Shown here one piece after another: positions 25,261-33,535 of a DNA stretch of 64,000 nt. Below the pieces are notes generated by a model that had not been told where the DNA came from, ran no database searches, and saw only the letters and a program-made list of their open reading frames with translations. Position 1 is the stretch's first letter. Each line of letters begins with the position of its first letter. The stretch covers positions 1 to 64,000 of the forward strand of contig JANOWJ010000041.1 in the NCBI GenBank assembly GCA_031417835.1. The letters are read 5' to 3'. A program made the translations under genes and the position numbers. This DNA comes from JADJLQ01 sp031417835 (GTDB lineage Bacteria > Bacteroidota > Bacteroidia > Chitinophagales > Saprospiraceae).

Positions 25261-26589
25261 ATGATACAACGAAGAAATTTCTTAAAAACCACCGGACTCA
25301 CCCTCCTTGGCACCTCATTATTGACAGAGGGCTCAACCAACCCATTTTTAATCCTGAAAAGAAAAAATCCACCCTCCGATACCATCCGATTTGGGACCAT
25401 TGGGGTCAACGGCATGGGATGGGCCAATACTAAAGCGGCGATCACGCTCCCAAATATGCAATTGGTAGCTATCTGCGATATAGACCAATCCGTTATAGAT
25501 AAAAGAATGGGTGAACTCAAAGACTTAAATGTCGATGCCACCAAAGTGCAGGTCTTTAAAGATTATAGAAAACTTTTAGATCAAAAGGATATCGATTTTG
25601 TGATTATTGGTACACCGGATCATTGGCATCCACTTATGACCATCCATGCATGCCAGGCGGGCAAAGATGTGTATTGTGAAAAACCTATAGCCAATAGCAT
25701 AGGTGAAGTGCAAGCCATGGAGCGGGCTCAGAAAAAATACAATCGGGCTATCCAGGTAGGCCAATGGCAGCGCAGTCAAAAACATTTTAGAGATGCTATA
25801 GAATATGTGCATTCCGGCAAACTGGGCAATGTGCGCATGGTCAAAACCTGGGCCTTTCAAGGCTGGATGAAACCTGCGGCTAAGGGTAATGTGCTCCCAG
25901 TGCCAGCAGGTGTCGATTACAATATGTGGCAAGGTCCCGCTCCCAGAAGGCCATTTAAAAATGAACACTTTCACTTTAACTTTCGATGGTTTTGGCCTTA
26001 CGCGGGTGGACTCATGTGCGATTGGGGTGTCCATATCATTGATTATGCATTATTTGGAATGAAAGCCACCATGCCCAAAACAGTCTCTGCATTAGGCGGA
26101 AAATTTGCATACCCGGATTTGAGTCACGAAACCCCTGATACCCAAACTACCATCTATGAATTTGATAAATTTCTTTTGAGTTGGGAGCACGCCTTAGCTA
26201 TAGATAATGGTCCATACATGCGTACTCACGGCATAGGGTTTATCGGGAATAATGGTACGCTAGTCCTTGATCGAGGAGGATGGGAGGTATTGGAGGAAAA
26301 AGCTGTCGCCTCAAAAGTAATCGAACCATATCACGCCAGAGAAGACAACGGTGTAGTAAAACATTTTGAAAACTTTGTAGAAGTAATTCGAAATCGAAAA
26401 TTTGAAACCTTAAATTGTGGTATCGAGCAAGCCGCTTTAGTCGCCAAAGTGTGTCAAATGGGAAATATCGCTTACAGAAGTGGCAAAAAACTCACTTGGG
26501 ATGCTGGCAAACAAAGATTCACAGATGAAGGAGTAAATGCCAAGTATCTGATGAATAGGTATGAAAATGGGTATAAATTGGAAGTTTAA
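25261..26589 (+). CDS. Tat-exported Gfo/Idh/MocA family oxidoreductase
   Basis: 442 residues from ATG 25261; a TTG two codons earlier is less likely. The N-terminus is a twin-arginine signal (QRRNFLKTTGLTLLGTS), so the folded protein with its bound NAD(P) should cross the inner membrane via Tat. The Rossmann fold follows at about residue 42 (RFGTIGVNGMGWANTKAA), then the CEKP motif near residue 140 and the substrate-domain HIIDYALFG stretch. Exported members occur widely in Bacteroidota and Planctomycetota and are linked to carbohydrate metabolism or modification, with uncertain substrates. The gene directly follows tRNA-Gly. Confidence 0.92.
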   Translation: MIQRRNFLKTTGLTLLGTSLLTEGSTNPFLILKRKNPPSDTIRFGTIGVNGMGWANTKAAITLPNMQLVAICDIDQSVIDKRMGELKDLNVDATKVQVFKDYRKLLDQKDIDFVIIGTPDHWHPLMTIHACQAGKDVYCEKPIANSIGEVQAMERAQKKYNRAIQVGQWQRSQKHFRDAIEYVHSGKLGNVRMVKTWAFQGWMKPAAKGNVLPVPAGVDYNMWQGPAPRRPFKNEHFHFNFRWFWPYAGGLMCDWGVHIIDYALFGMKATMPKTVSALGGKFAYPDLSHETPDTQTTIYEFDKFLLSWEHALAIDNGPYMRTHGIGFIGNNGTLVLDRGGWEVLEEKAVASKVIEPYHAREDNGVVKHFENFVEVIRNRKFETLNCGIEQAALVAKVCQMGNIAYRSGKKLTWDAGKQRFTDEGVNAKYLMNRYENGYKLEV

Positions 26590-26601
26590 CGAAATGAATG
26601 A

Positions 26602-26806
26602 CAATTGACGATTGGCGAATGACAATTTTACAATTGACGATTGACTATTTGGATTGAGCATATACAAAGGATAATATTCCATGTACAACGTACAACGTAC
26701 AACGTATCATGTTCAATGTACAACCTACGAGGTAACATGCCTATATGTTATGTACTTCAATGCAAAGATGTTTATTCGAATTTCTTTGCGTCTTTGCGGC
26801 TTTGCG
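26602..26806. repeat. Cluster of short intergenic repeats
   Basis: The 246-base gap between two convergent genes holds three repeat types. The 13-base CAATTGACGATTG occurs at 26602 and 26631. GTACAAC occurs three times in tandem from 26683, with a fourth copy at 26718. CTTTGCG occurs three times with period 8 at 26784-26806. The last type resembles the CTTTGCGTCTTTGCG elements common between genes in many bacterial genomes. No open frame explains the region. Confidence 0.75.
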
Positions 26807-26835
26807 CGCATACTTCCTATGACAAATAAAGGAAA

Positions 26836-28296
26836 TCAGTTCTTGATCTTCTGATTGTTGACAAAGTCGAACAAAGTCAATTTGCGGATCTCGTAATAAG
26901 CTAGCCAATATTCGCTCAATGCACTAAAATAGGCTTTGCGGGATTTGCTTTGATCTTCAATAGCTTGGCTGAGTTCGACAATACCTACTTTTCCGATGAG
27001 ATACCGCTGTGTGCTAAAAAAATAACGTTTTTGACTGGCCTCAGATGCTCTTAGAGCAATTCTGACTCGCTCCTTTTTTAAATCGAATTGTTTTACTTTC
27101 AGTGAAACCTCTTGTTCGAGGTTTGATTTCTGTTGACTGATGGTTTGATTGACCAATGCGAGATTAGAGCCTGCGATCTCTCGCCTTGCTTTTGACTTGC
27201 CCCAATCTGCAAGCGGTATACCGATATCTAGCCGCACGATTTCCTGGTCGAGTGGTTTTTTTAAAGCTTCATTTATAGTTTTGCCGGTTTGCGTAAATCC
27301 CAGGTTGCCCGTCAAGTTTACATTTGCACGTTGATCTTTTTTAGCTTCATCCAAAAATTGCTCCGCTTGTAGACGATTTACTTGTTGGGATATAAACTCA
27401 CTTCGATGTTGTCTTGCGTATTCAATGGCTTGAGTCGGATCGATCTTGAGATCAGGCAATTCATTTGGAGTAATGAGTTCAAAGGAAATTGATCTTTGAA
27501 TACCCAAAAAATTTCGCAGTTTTTCATTTGAGGTAGATACATTCAACGCGGTTTGTGAAAGTTCCACATCAGTATTCATTGCATTTATTTCACTTTGCAA
27601 TAATTCTGTTTCGGCGATTTTCCCTACCTGAAATCTGGATTTATTTAACTCAAATAAAGTATCTGCATTAGCCTTATTGGACTTTACCGCTTGCTCTTCT
27701 AATTGTGCCACTAATAAATCAAAAAAATAAGTAACAGCTTGCAATGCAAGATTTTCAAGATTTTCAGTATACTTTTTATTTGCCTCTTCAAATTGTAATG
27801 GCCGGATCGATTTATCCCACTTCCAGCTGTTAAAAGAAAACAACGGTTGAGTGAACCCAATAAAAAACGGTCGACTGAGATAAGAAATGGATGGATCAAC
27901 TACAGAAGTTTTAAATATATCTAAACGATTCAAACCCGTCGCAGCAAAAATGGTACCTCCCGTCATAGGGATGACTTGATTGAGCGAAATGGCCAAGTCA
28001 TTATTCATCAATGACCTATTGACATATTGACTACTCCCATCAGGTAGGGTAATGAGATCGATGGTCCGATTGATATTAGGCAAGGATGCATTCAAATTTA
28101 TCTGTGGCCTTAAGCTTGCTTTGTATTGCTGGAGTCGCCAGTATTGATTGCTCAGTCTAGTTTTTTCCAATAAGACTTCAGGAGCCTCACTTTGAGCTAG
28201 TGCGATGACCTGATCCAGGGTCAAAGTTTGTTTTTCAGGCTGCGATAGGGCCTGTACCGTAATTAATATAAATAGAGCTGCTAGTTTGATTCTCAT
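26836..28296 (-). CDS. TolC-family outer membrane efflux protein
   Basis: 486 residues. A signal peptide (cut near residue 19, after ALS) is followed by two similar helical halves with Gln/Asn/Leu-rich coiled-coil strands, as in TolC. Conserved points include SQPEKQTLTLDQVIALA at the start, the LRPQINLNASLP strand, and the second-half FLDEAKKDQRANVNL. It should form the trimeric outer membrane channel of the efflux pump whose adaptor and permease are encoded just upstream in the same operon (31 bases to the permease gene). Confidence 0.92.
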   Translation of the reverse strand: MRIKLAALFILITVQALSQPEKQTLTLDQVIALAQSEAPEVLLEKTRLSNQYWRLQQYKASLRPQINLNASLPNINRTIDLITLPDGSSQYVNRSLMNNDLAISLNQVIPMTGGTIFAATGLNRLDIFKTSVVDPSISYLSRPFFIGFTQPLFSFNSWKWDKSIRPLQFEEANKKYTENLENLALQAVTYFFDLLVAQLEEQAVKSNKANADTLFELNKSRFQVGKIAETELLQSEINAMNTDVELSQTALNVSTSNEKLRNFLGIQRSISFELITPNELPDLKIDPTQAIEYARQHRSEFISQQVNRLQAEQFLDEAKKDQRANVNLTGNLGFTQTGKTINEALKKPLDQEIVRLDIGIPLADWGKSKARREIAGSNLALVNQTISQQKSNLEQEVSLKVKQFDLKKERVRIALRASEASQKRYFFSTQRYLIGKVGIVELSQAIEDQSKSRKAYFSALSEYWLAYYEIRKLTLFDFVNNQKIKN

Positions 28297-28327
28297 AAAG
28301 TATGCTATTTAAGAATGACTATAAACA

Positions 28328-29683
28328 TTATTCTGCTCTCAGAGATTTGATGGGGTCTTGCTCTGCTGCTTTTTGAGCTGGAAATAAACCAAAGATCAAT
28401 CCGATACAAAAAGCTACACCAAAAGCCATCAATACCGACCAAGTGGAGATCACGGTAGGTATTTTTGCATAGTTAGCTATTGATTTGGATGCAATCACTC
28501 CCAATATGATGCCCGCCACACCACCAATAAAACTAATAATGATCGCTTCAAATAAGAATTGTTGGATAATGTCCGTCTTTTTAGCACCGAGTGATTTGCG
28601 CAAGCCGATTTCTTTGATACGTTCAAGTACGCTCGCCAGCATGATATTCATAATTCCAATACCCCCTACTAACAGGGATATAGCGGCTATGACGGCCAAC
28701 ACGAGATTAAATGTTCCTTGCGTTTTTTGCTGCTGCTGAATGAGCAATTCGGGAATTTCTATTTCGTAATCGGTCTGTTCGCGATGCCTTCGTTTAAGCA
28801 TTCTACCGATGAATTCAGCAGTAGCGCGGAGCTCCTGGGTCTGACCAACCTGGATCACCGCTCGATCGAGTTGGTGATGGTTTTTAATAGGTGCATTTGG
28901 TTCACCCCGTTCACCCAGATCGGCCTTGTCGATTACGGATCGATCTTGGATACGCACCAGTGCAGATTGGATCGGAATAAAAATATCATTGTTATAATCC
29001 CGAATTCCTAGATTCTTGAGGCTTTCGCCTTGAGCATTACGTTTATCCAGTACACCTATAACGATCATCCATACATTGCCGATTTTTACCGATTTGCCTA
29101 CTGGGTTTTGGTTTTGAAAAAATTTAGTTTTTAGGTATCGTCCTAGTATACATACAGGACTGGCTTGTTGGAGATGCATGTATGAAAACCAACTGCCATC
29201 ATCCAATGTCAAGTTATTCAACGCAAAAAAATCATTTGTAACGCCTATACATGTAATACTCTGGGATTTACCCTCATACAACATAGTGCTGCTTAGACTA
29301 AATTCCGGACTGGTACGCACTACACCGGGTATCGATATATTCACCGCTTTAAGGTCAGCCAAAGTCAATCCCGGAGACCAAGGTTTTTTCTTCTTTTCGC
29401 TGGATCCAGCAGTCGCAGGCGTAGTTTCATCTGTCCCAGCGGCAGCTTCATTTTTTTCACCAGAAATCCCACCTGAACTACTAGAAGATTTGATCACTAT
29501 GTTATTAGTACCAATCAGTCGCATTTGATCCAAAATAGCCCGTTTAGCTCCGTTGCCTATGGCCAACATTGCAATGACTGCCGCTACTCCAAATAAAATA
29601 CCAAGCGCAGTCAACAGTGCTCGAAGTTTATTGACTAGGACCGCATCAAAAGCAAGGCCTAGATTAAGTAAAAAAGATTTCAT
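28328..29683 (-). CDS. MacB-type ABC transporter permease (tripartite efflux)
   Basis: 451 residues without a nucleotide-binding domain. One N-terminal helix (residues ~15-45 in ALLTALGILFGVAAVIAML), a large periplasmic domain with a Ser/Gly/Glu-rich insert around residues 70-100, then three C-terminal helices and the family ending LFPAQKAAEQDPIKSLRAE. The ERIKEIGLRKSLGAKK segment, which couples to the ATPase, is intact. MacB of Escherichia coli is a fusion of ATPase and permease; here the ATPase is separate and not found in this operon. It sits between the adaptor (17 bases) and TolC genes. Confidence 0.9.
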   Translation of the reverse strand: MKSFLLNLGLAFDAVLVNKLRALLTALGILFGVAAVIAMLAIGNGAKRAILDQMRLIGTNNIVIKSSSSSGGISGEKNEAAAGTDETTPATAGSSEKKKKPWSPGLTLADLKAVNISIPGVVRTSPEFSLSSTMLYEGKSQSITCIGVTNDFFALNNLTLDDGSWFSYMHLQQASPVCILGRYLKTKFFQNQNPVGKSVKIGNVWMIVIGVLDKRNAQGESLKNLGIRDYNNDIFIPIQSALVRIQDRSVIDKADLGERGEPNAPIKNHHQLDRAVIQVGQTQELRATAEFIGRMLKRRHREQTDYEIEIPELLIQQQQKTQGTFNLVLAVIAAISLLVGGIGIMNIMLASVLERIKEIGLRKSLGAKKTDIIQQFLFEAIIISFIGGVAGIILGVIASKSIANYAKIPTVISTWSVLMAFGVAFCIGLIFGLFPAQKAAEQDPIKSLRAE

Positions 29684-29700
29684 ATTCCCGGAACCGCTTC

Positions 29701-31098
29701 TTAAAAGATGACGAAATCATTACTCCCTTTACCTGGTGCAAGATTTTGGCCATCTTTTCTTGCTTCATCCGCTTTTAAAGCAAGTTTTTGGTGGCGCAAT
29801 TTTCGAAGTTCATCGTGCGTCTTTAATGCTTTAGACTTGTCTTCTTCTTGCATAGGTATAAACTCGAATGCATCACCTTCGGAAGCAGTAGGCGGGTTTA
29901 GTAAAAAGTCATCATTTTCAAGTAATCCACCTAATATCATAATGGTGATGCCATTAGATGGTCCGATTAGGACTTCTTGTTTAAAAATTTTGTTCTTGTT
30001 TTTTCGATAGACATAAGTGAGTGAGTCTTTAAATATGGCATCGACCGGTACAGACAGAGCATCGCTATACTCCTCGATGTGGATTGCATTGCTCGTTGTC
30101 ATGGCAGGTCGAAGGATAGAGTCTGATTTAAATAATTTGACTACCACTTCAAATACTTTAGCATCGTAGTTGCGCATTTGTTCGCCGACATTAGCGATTT
30201 TGATGACCTGACCTTCATACAATTCATCCGGGAAAGCATCTACCTTGATTTTTACATCCTGGCCTAGTTGGATTTTACTGATATCCACTTCATTGACATA
30301 AGATTTTGAGATCATGGAAGTTAAATCAGGCAATTCAGCTACTTCAGGATCCCACGGGGATATTTGGGCTCCAGGTCCTTTTTTACCATTCCAACTGCGA
30401 AAGTAGATCAACATTCCGTCTTTAGGTGCACTAATGGTAAATTTCGATGCCAATGATTGCAATTGATCCAATCGAGCTTGGGTTTGTTTCATCGTAGCAT
30501 TTATCTCTGCTATTTTGGCCTGAGATTTTTCAACCGTCAATTTATATTTGTTTTTAAGCTGGATATAGTCCCGATCTGTTTTTTCGAGGTCAATGTTCGC
30601 TTGGCGTATGACGGATTGAGGTTCATAACTGCTTTGTTGCACTAACAATTGTTTTTCTTCTTTTGCAAATTCGAGATTGATGATCTGATCTCTGATGCCC
30701 CGCAACTCTATCGCGGTGTCGATCTTAGCTTGGTCTAGCTGAGTCATTACTTTATCGATCTCCGTCTGCCGTTCTTTCAATTTATTGCCCACTTCATTGC
30801 GATCGAGTTCTGCAACAAAATCCCCTGCTTTGACGGTAGTGCCCTCGGGGATAAGATTGGTGATCGTAGTGCGAAAGATACCGACAGTCTGCATCTCCGT
30901 AGAAGGGGCCTTGATCACTTCCGACCGCTTAGCGCTTAACTCACCACTCGCCTCTACAGATACATTAAAAGGACCTTTGGTGACCTTACCCAAAAGGTCA
31001 CCGGACTGCTCTACTTTATTTTGTTTGCGAGTGTAGAATATAGAACCCAAAATAATAGTCAGCAGCAGGGCGGGGAGGATGATTTTGAGATATTTCAT
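29701..31098 (-). CDS. HlyD/MacA-type periplasmic adaptor subunit
   Basis: 465 residues. One membrane anchor (residues ~5-22) is followed by a biotinyl-lipoyl-like strand (GPFNVSVEASGELSAKRSEVI), a long coiled-coil hairpin (about 95-220), the second lipoyl half and beta-barrel domains (LGQDVKIKVDAFPDELYEGQVIKI). This is the adaptor that joins a MacB-type permease to TolC. The C-terminal 60 residues are Lys/Asp-rich and probably flexible. It is the first gene of the adaptor-permease-channel operon. Substrates of such pumps include macrolides, peptides and siderophores; none is indicated here. Confidence 0.9.
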   Translation of the reverse strand: MKYLKIILPALLLTIILGSIFYTRKQNKVEQSGDLLGKVTKGPFNVSVEASGELSAKRSEVIKAPSTEMQTVGIFRTTITNLIPEGTTVKAGDFVAELDRNEVGNKLKERQTEIDKVMTQLDQAKIDTAIELRGIRDQIINLEFAKEEKQLLVQQSSYEPQSVIRQANIDLEKTDRDYIQLKNKYKLTVEKSQAKIAEINATMKQTQARLDQLQSLASKFTISAPKDGMLIYFRSWNGKKGPGAQISPWDPEVAELPDLTSMISKSYVNEVDISKIQLGQDVKIKVDAFPDELYEGQVIKIANVGEQMRNYDAKVFEVVVKLFKSDSILRPAMTTSNAIHIEEYSDALSVPVDAIFKDSLTYVYRKNKNKIFKQEVLIGPSNGITIMILGGLLENDDFLLNPPTASEGDAFEFIPMQEEDKSKALKTHDELRKLRHQKLALKADEARKDGQNLAPGKGSNDFVIF

Positions 31099-31296
31099 TG
31101 GAGTATGATTACAAAGAGTGAAATTGCGAAATCAAATTACCCTTTAGATGCGAAAAGCCATTCTATCGGCGGGAATTTATGAAATAATTAATGTTTTGGC
31201 GAATGACTCCTTTTGAGAAAACGACTCAGTTTGTCACTTAATTTACGCCAAACTTGATTTCATAATTAAAAAAACTCCTGAGAGCTTGCTATATTT

Positions 31297-31542
31297 TTAA
31301 CTCAAGTAGAGATAAAGTATCAAAAGAACAATTACAATGGTGATCCACAATAGTCTACTAAAAAAATCTTTTTTTGCTAAATTTTGCTTCCTTATACCAA
31401 TATAAGCCTCATATCATGCCATTAAACCGATGAAAAACAATAATGGAATTTTTTGGACACTATTTGCCAGAGGAAGTAAGTCATACCCTACATAAAAAAT
31501 TGAGATTATCAATACCTGTAGAATGCCATACCTATATATGTA
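31297..31542 (-). pseudogene. Possible small membrane protein interrupted by one stop
   Basis: On the minus strand 81 sense-like codons run in one frame and are broken only by TGA at 31416-31414. Both sides are hydrophobic (QVLIISIFYVGYDLLPLA and LLWITIVIVLLILYLYLS at the end), as in a two-helix membrane protein; the TGA sits where TGG (Trp) would fit in GLMA-YEAY. No ATG opens the frame. The surrounding gap (31099-31647, 549 bases) is otherwise AT-rich without a recognisable gene. Chance openness is possible. Confidence 0.3.
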
Positions 31543-31647
31543 CTAAAATATGAAGACACTCATTTTATAAGCATGGATCGGGAAATTATTGTATAAATAA
31601 TTCGCTCTAATAAATTGAGGCTTATAAACTAGCCCTACCTTAGCCTC

Positions 31648-32793
31648 ATGAAATTTGCTACCAAAGTCATCCATGCGGGTATAGTACCTGACCCGAGTAC
31701 GGGGGCCATAATGACCCCGATATATCAGACCTCCACATACGTACAAGCCGCTCCGGGAGAACATAAAGGCTATGAATATGCTCGTACTCAAAACCCGACT
31801 AGGACCGTACTGGAAGAAAATCTTGCGGCACTTGAAAATGGCTCATTTGGAATATGTTTTGCGAGTGGTCTAGCTGCGCAGGATGCTGTAATGAAACTCT
31901 TAAACCCGGGCGATCAGATACTTTCTACTAATGATTTGTATGGAGGCTCGTTTCGTCAGATGCGTAGAGTCTATGAAAAATATGGGATCACCTCCACATT
32001 TGTCGATTTATCGGATGAGGCTACTGCGAAATCAGCTATCCAACCGGGTGTCAGACTGTTATGGTTAGAGACGCCAACCAATCCTATGTTGAATATCATA
32101 GATCTTGAATTGGTATGCGGCCTTGCTAAACAACATGGTATCATGGTGTGTGTGGATAATACATTTGCATCGCCGTACCTTCAAAATCCACTTGATTATG
32201 GGGCTGATATCGTATTACACTCGGCTACTAAATATATCAATGGCCACTCCGATGTAGTGCACGGAGCGTTGATTGTAAAAGAAAAAGAGTTGGCAGATCA
32301 ATTGCATTTTATTCAAAACGCCACCGGTGCAGTACCTGGTCCTATGGATTGTTTTCTTGTACTGCGGGGGATCAAAACGATGCATGTGCGGGTACAGCGG
32401 GCCTGTCAGAATGCCGCACGTATTGCCCATCATTTATTACATCATCCCAAAGTAGCTAAAGTCTTTTATCCAGGCTTTGCCTCTCACCCTAATCATGCCG
32501 TAGCAAAAAAACAGATGCGGGATTTTGGAGCCATGGTCTCTTTTGATTTGAAAAATAACGATCAAGAGACTGCCTTTAAAGTTTTGAGCAGTACGAAGTT
32601 GTTTTCTTTAGCTGAGTCACTGGGAGGAGTCGAGTCGCTGATAGGGCATCCCGCGTCGATGACCCATGCCTCCATTCCAAAAGTAGAACGACTCAAAACG
32701 GGGCTTACTGACTCGCTGATAAGGTTGAGTGTAGGTATAGAGGATGTAGACGACCTCATTGCAGATCTAGACAAAGCCTTGACCCATGGATGA
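31648..32793 (+). CDS. Cystathionine gamma-synthase/lyase family PLP enzyme
   Basis: 381 residues. PLP-dependent transsulfuration enzyme of methionine/cysteine metabolism. Signature pieces are TPIYQTSTY, YEYARTQNPTR, the cofactor-contact ASGLAAQDAV, and Lys195 in HSATKYINGHSD, which forms the internal aldimine. ESLGGVESLIGHPASMTHA near the end is the usual substrate-binding signature. Synthase, gamma-lyase and beta-lyase members cannot be separated safely by eye. The last eight bases overlap the start of radC. A weak -7-like TACCTTAG lies just before the ATG. Confidence 0.92.
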   Translation: MKFATKVIHAGIVPDPSTGAIMTPIYQTSTYVQAAPGEHKGYEYARTQNPTRTVLEENLAALENGSFGICFASGLAAQDAVMKLLNPGDQILSTNDLYGGSFRQMRRVYEKYGITSTFVDLSDEATAKSAIQPGVRLLWLETPTNPMLNIIDLELVCGLAKQHGIMVCVDNTFASPYLQNPLDYGADIVLHSATKYINGHSDVVHGALIVKEKELADQLHFIQNATGAVPGPMDCFLVLRGIKTMHVRVQRACQNAARIAHHLLHHPKVAKVFYPGFASHPNHAVAKKQMRDFGAMVSFDLKNNDQETAFKVLSSTKLFSLAESLGGVESLIGHPASMTHASIPKVERLKTGLTDSLIRLSVGIEDVDDLIADLDKALTHG

Positions 32794-33475
32794 TGCCAAA
32801 AGAAGTATAAAAAATTGGTCTGAGCAAGACCAACCGAGAGAAAAAATGATGGCTTTGGGCGCAGGAGGCCTCACAGATTCTGAGTTGATAGCCATTTTAA
32901 TCAGTACTGGCACCAAAGATCAAAGTGCGATCGATGTGGCCCGCAACCTTTTAGCACGAGCAAATTTTAATTTGAGCAATCTGGCAGCATTGACCTTAAC
33001 TGAATTGAAACAGACTAAAGGTATAGGAGAAGCTAAGGCGATAAGCATAGTCGCCGCGCTCGAATTGGGTAGACGACGCTCTACCGGCCCCAAAGAAATC
33101 AAACAAAAAATCAACTCCAGCGCAACAGCTGCGGCATTATTTGATCATCTCAAAACGAGTAAGCAGGAAGAAATGTGGCTGGCTTGTCTGAATAGAGCTT
33201 TGATACCAAAATTTGTCACGAGGGTACATTTGGGTGGCATCACTTCGGTCGTATCAGATCAACGGATTATATTGAGCATAGCGCTGGAATATAGAGCTAC
33301 CTCTATCCTTATTGCGCACAACCACCCATCCGGAGTACCTCAACCCAGTCAAAGTGATTTCGATATGACCGAAAAGCTCAAGGCAGCAGGTGCCCTACTT
33401 GAGATCCGCCTCGCAGACCACTTGATCATCACTGAACAAGGCTATTATAGCTTTGCTGATGCGGGTATGCTGTAA
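32786..33475 (+). CDS. radC: RadC-family JAB domain protein
   Basis: 229 residues. An N-terminal helix-hairpin-helix part (LTELKQTKGIGEAKAISIVAALELGRR) is followed by the MPN/JAB domain with a complete metal site: AHNHPSG, then PSQSDFDMTEKL. The name RadC is historical; a direct repair role in Escherichia coli has been questioned, and the biochemical activity is unproven. It overlaps the transsulfuration gene by eight bases, so translation is probably coupled. Confidence 0.93.
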   Translation: MDDAKRSIKNWSEQDQPREKMMALGAGGLTDSELIAILISTGTKDQSAIDVARNLLARANFNLSNLAALTLTELKQTKGIGEAKAISIVAALELGRRRSTGPKEIKQKINSSATAAALFDHLKTSKQEEMWLACLNRALIPKFVTRVHLGGITSVVSDQRIILSIALEYRATSILIAHNHPSGVPQPSQSDFDMTEKLKAAGALLEIRLADHLIITEQGYYSFADAGML

Positions 33476-33518
33476 AACAATCAATTTCAATTTATTCACC
33501 TACTACTAGCAAGTTCCG

Positions 33519-33526
33519 TATTTTTG
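33519..33526 (+). promoter_or_regulatory. -7 element of the ABC exporter gene
   Basis: TATTTTTG, a perfect match, ends nine bases before the ATG at 33536 and overlaps an alternative TTG start at 33524, which it argues against. Confidence 0.4.
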
Positions 33527-33535
33527 CCCTTCTCA

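Noticed and set aside
26683..26724. GTACAAC copies as a CRISPR array
   Set aside because: Seven-base tandem units without spacers and without cas genes.
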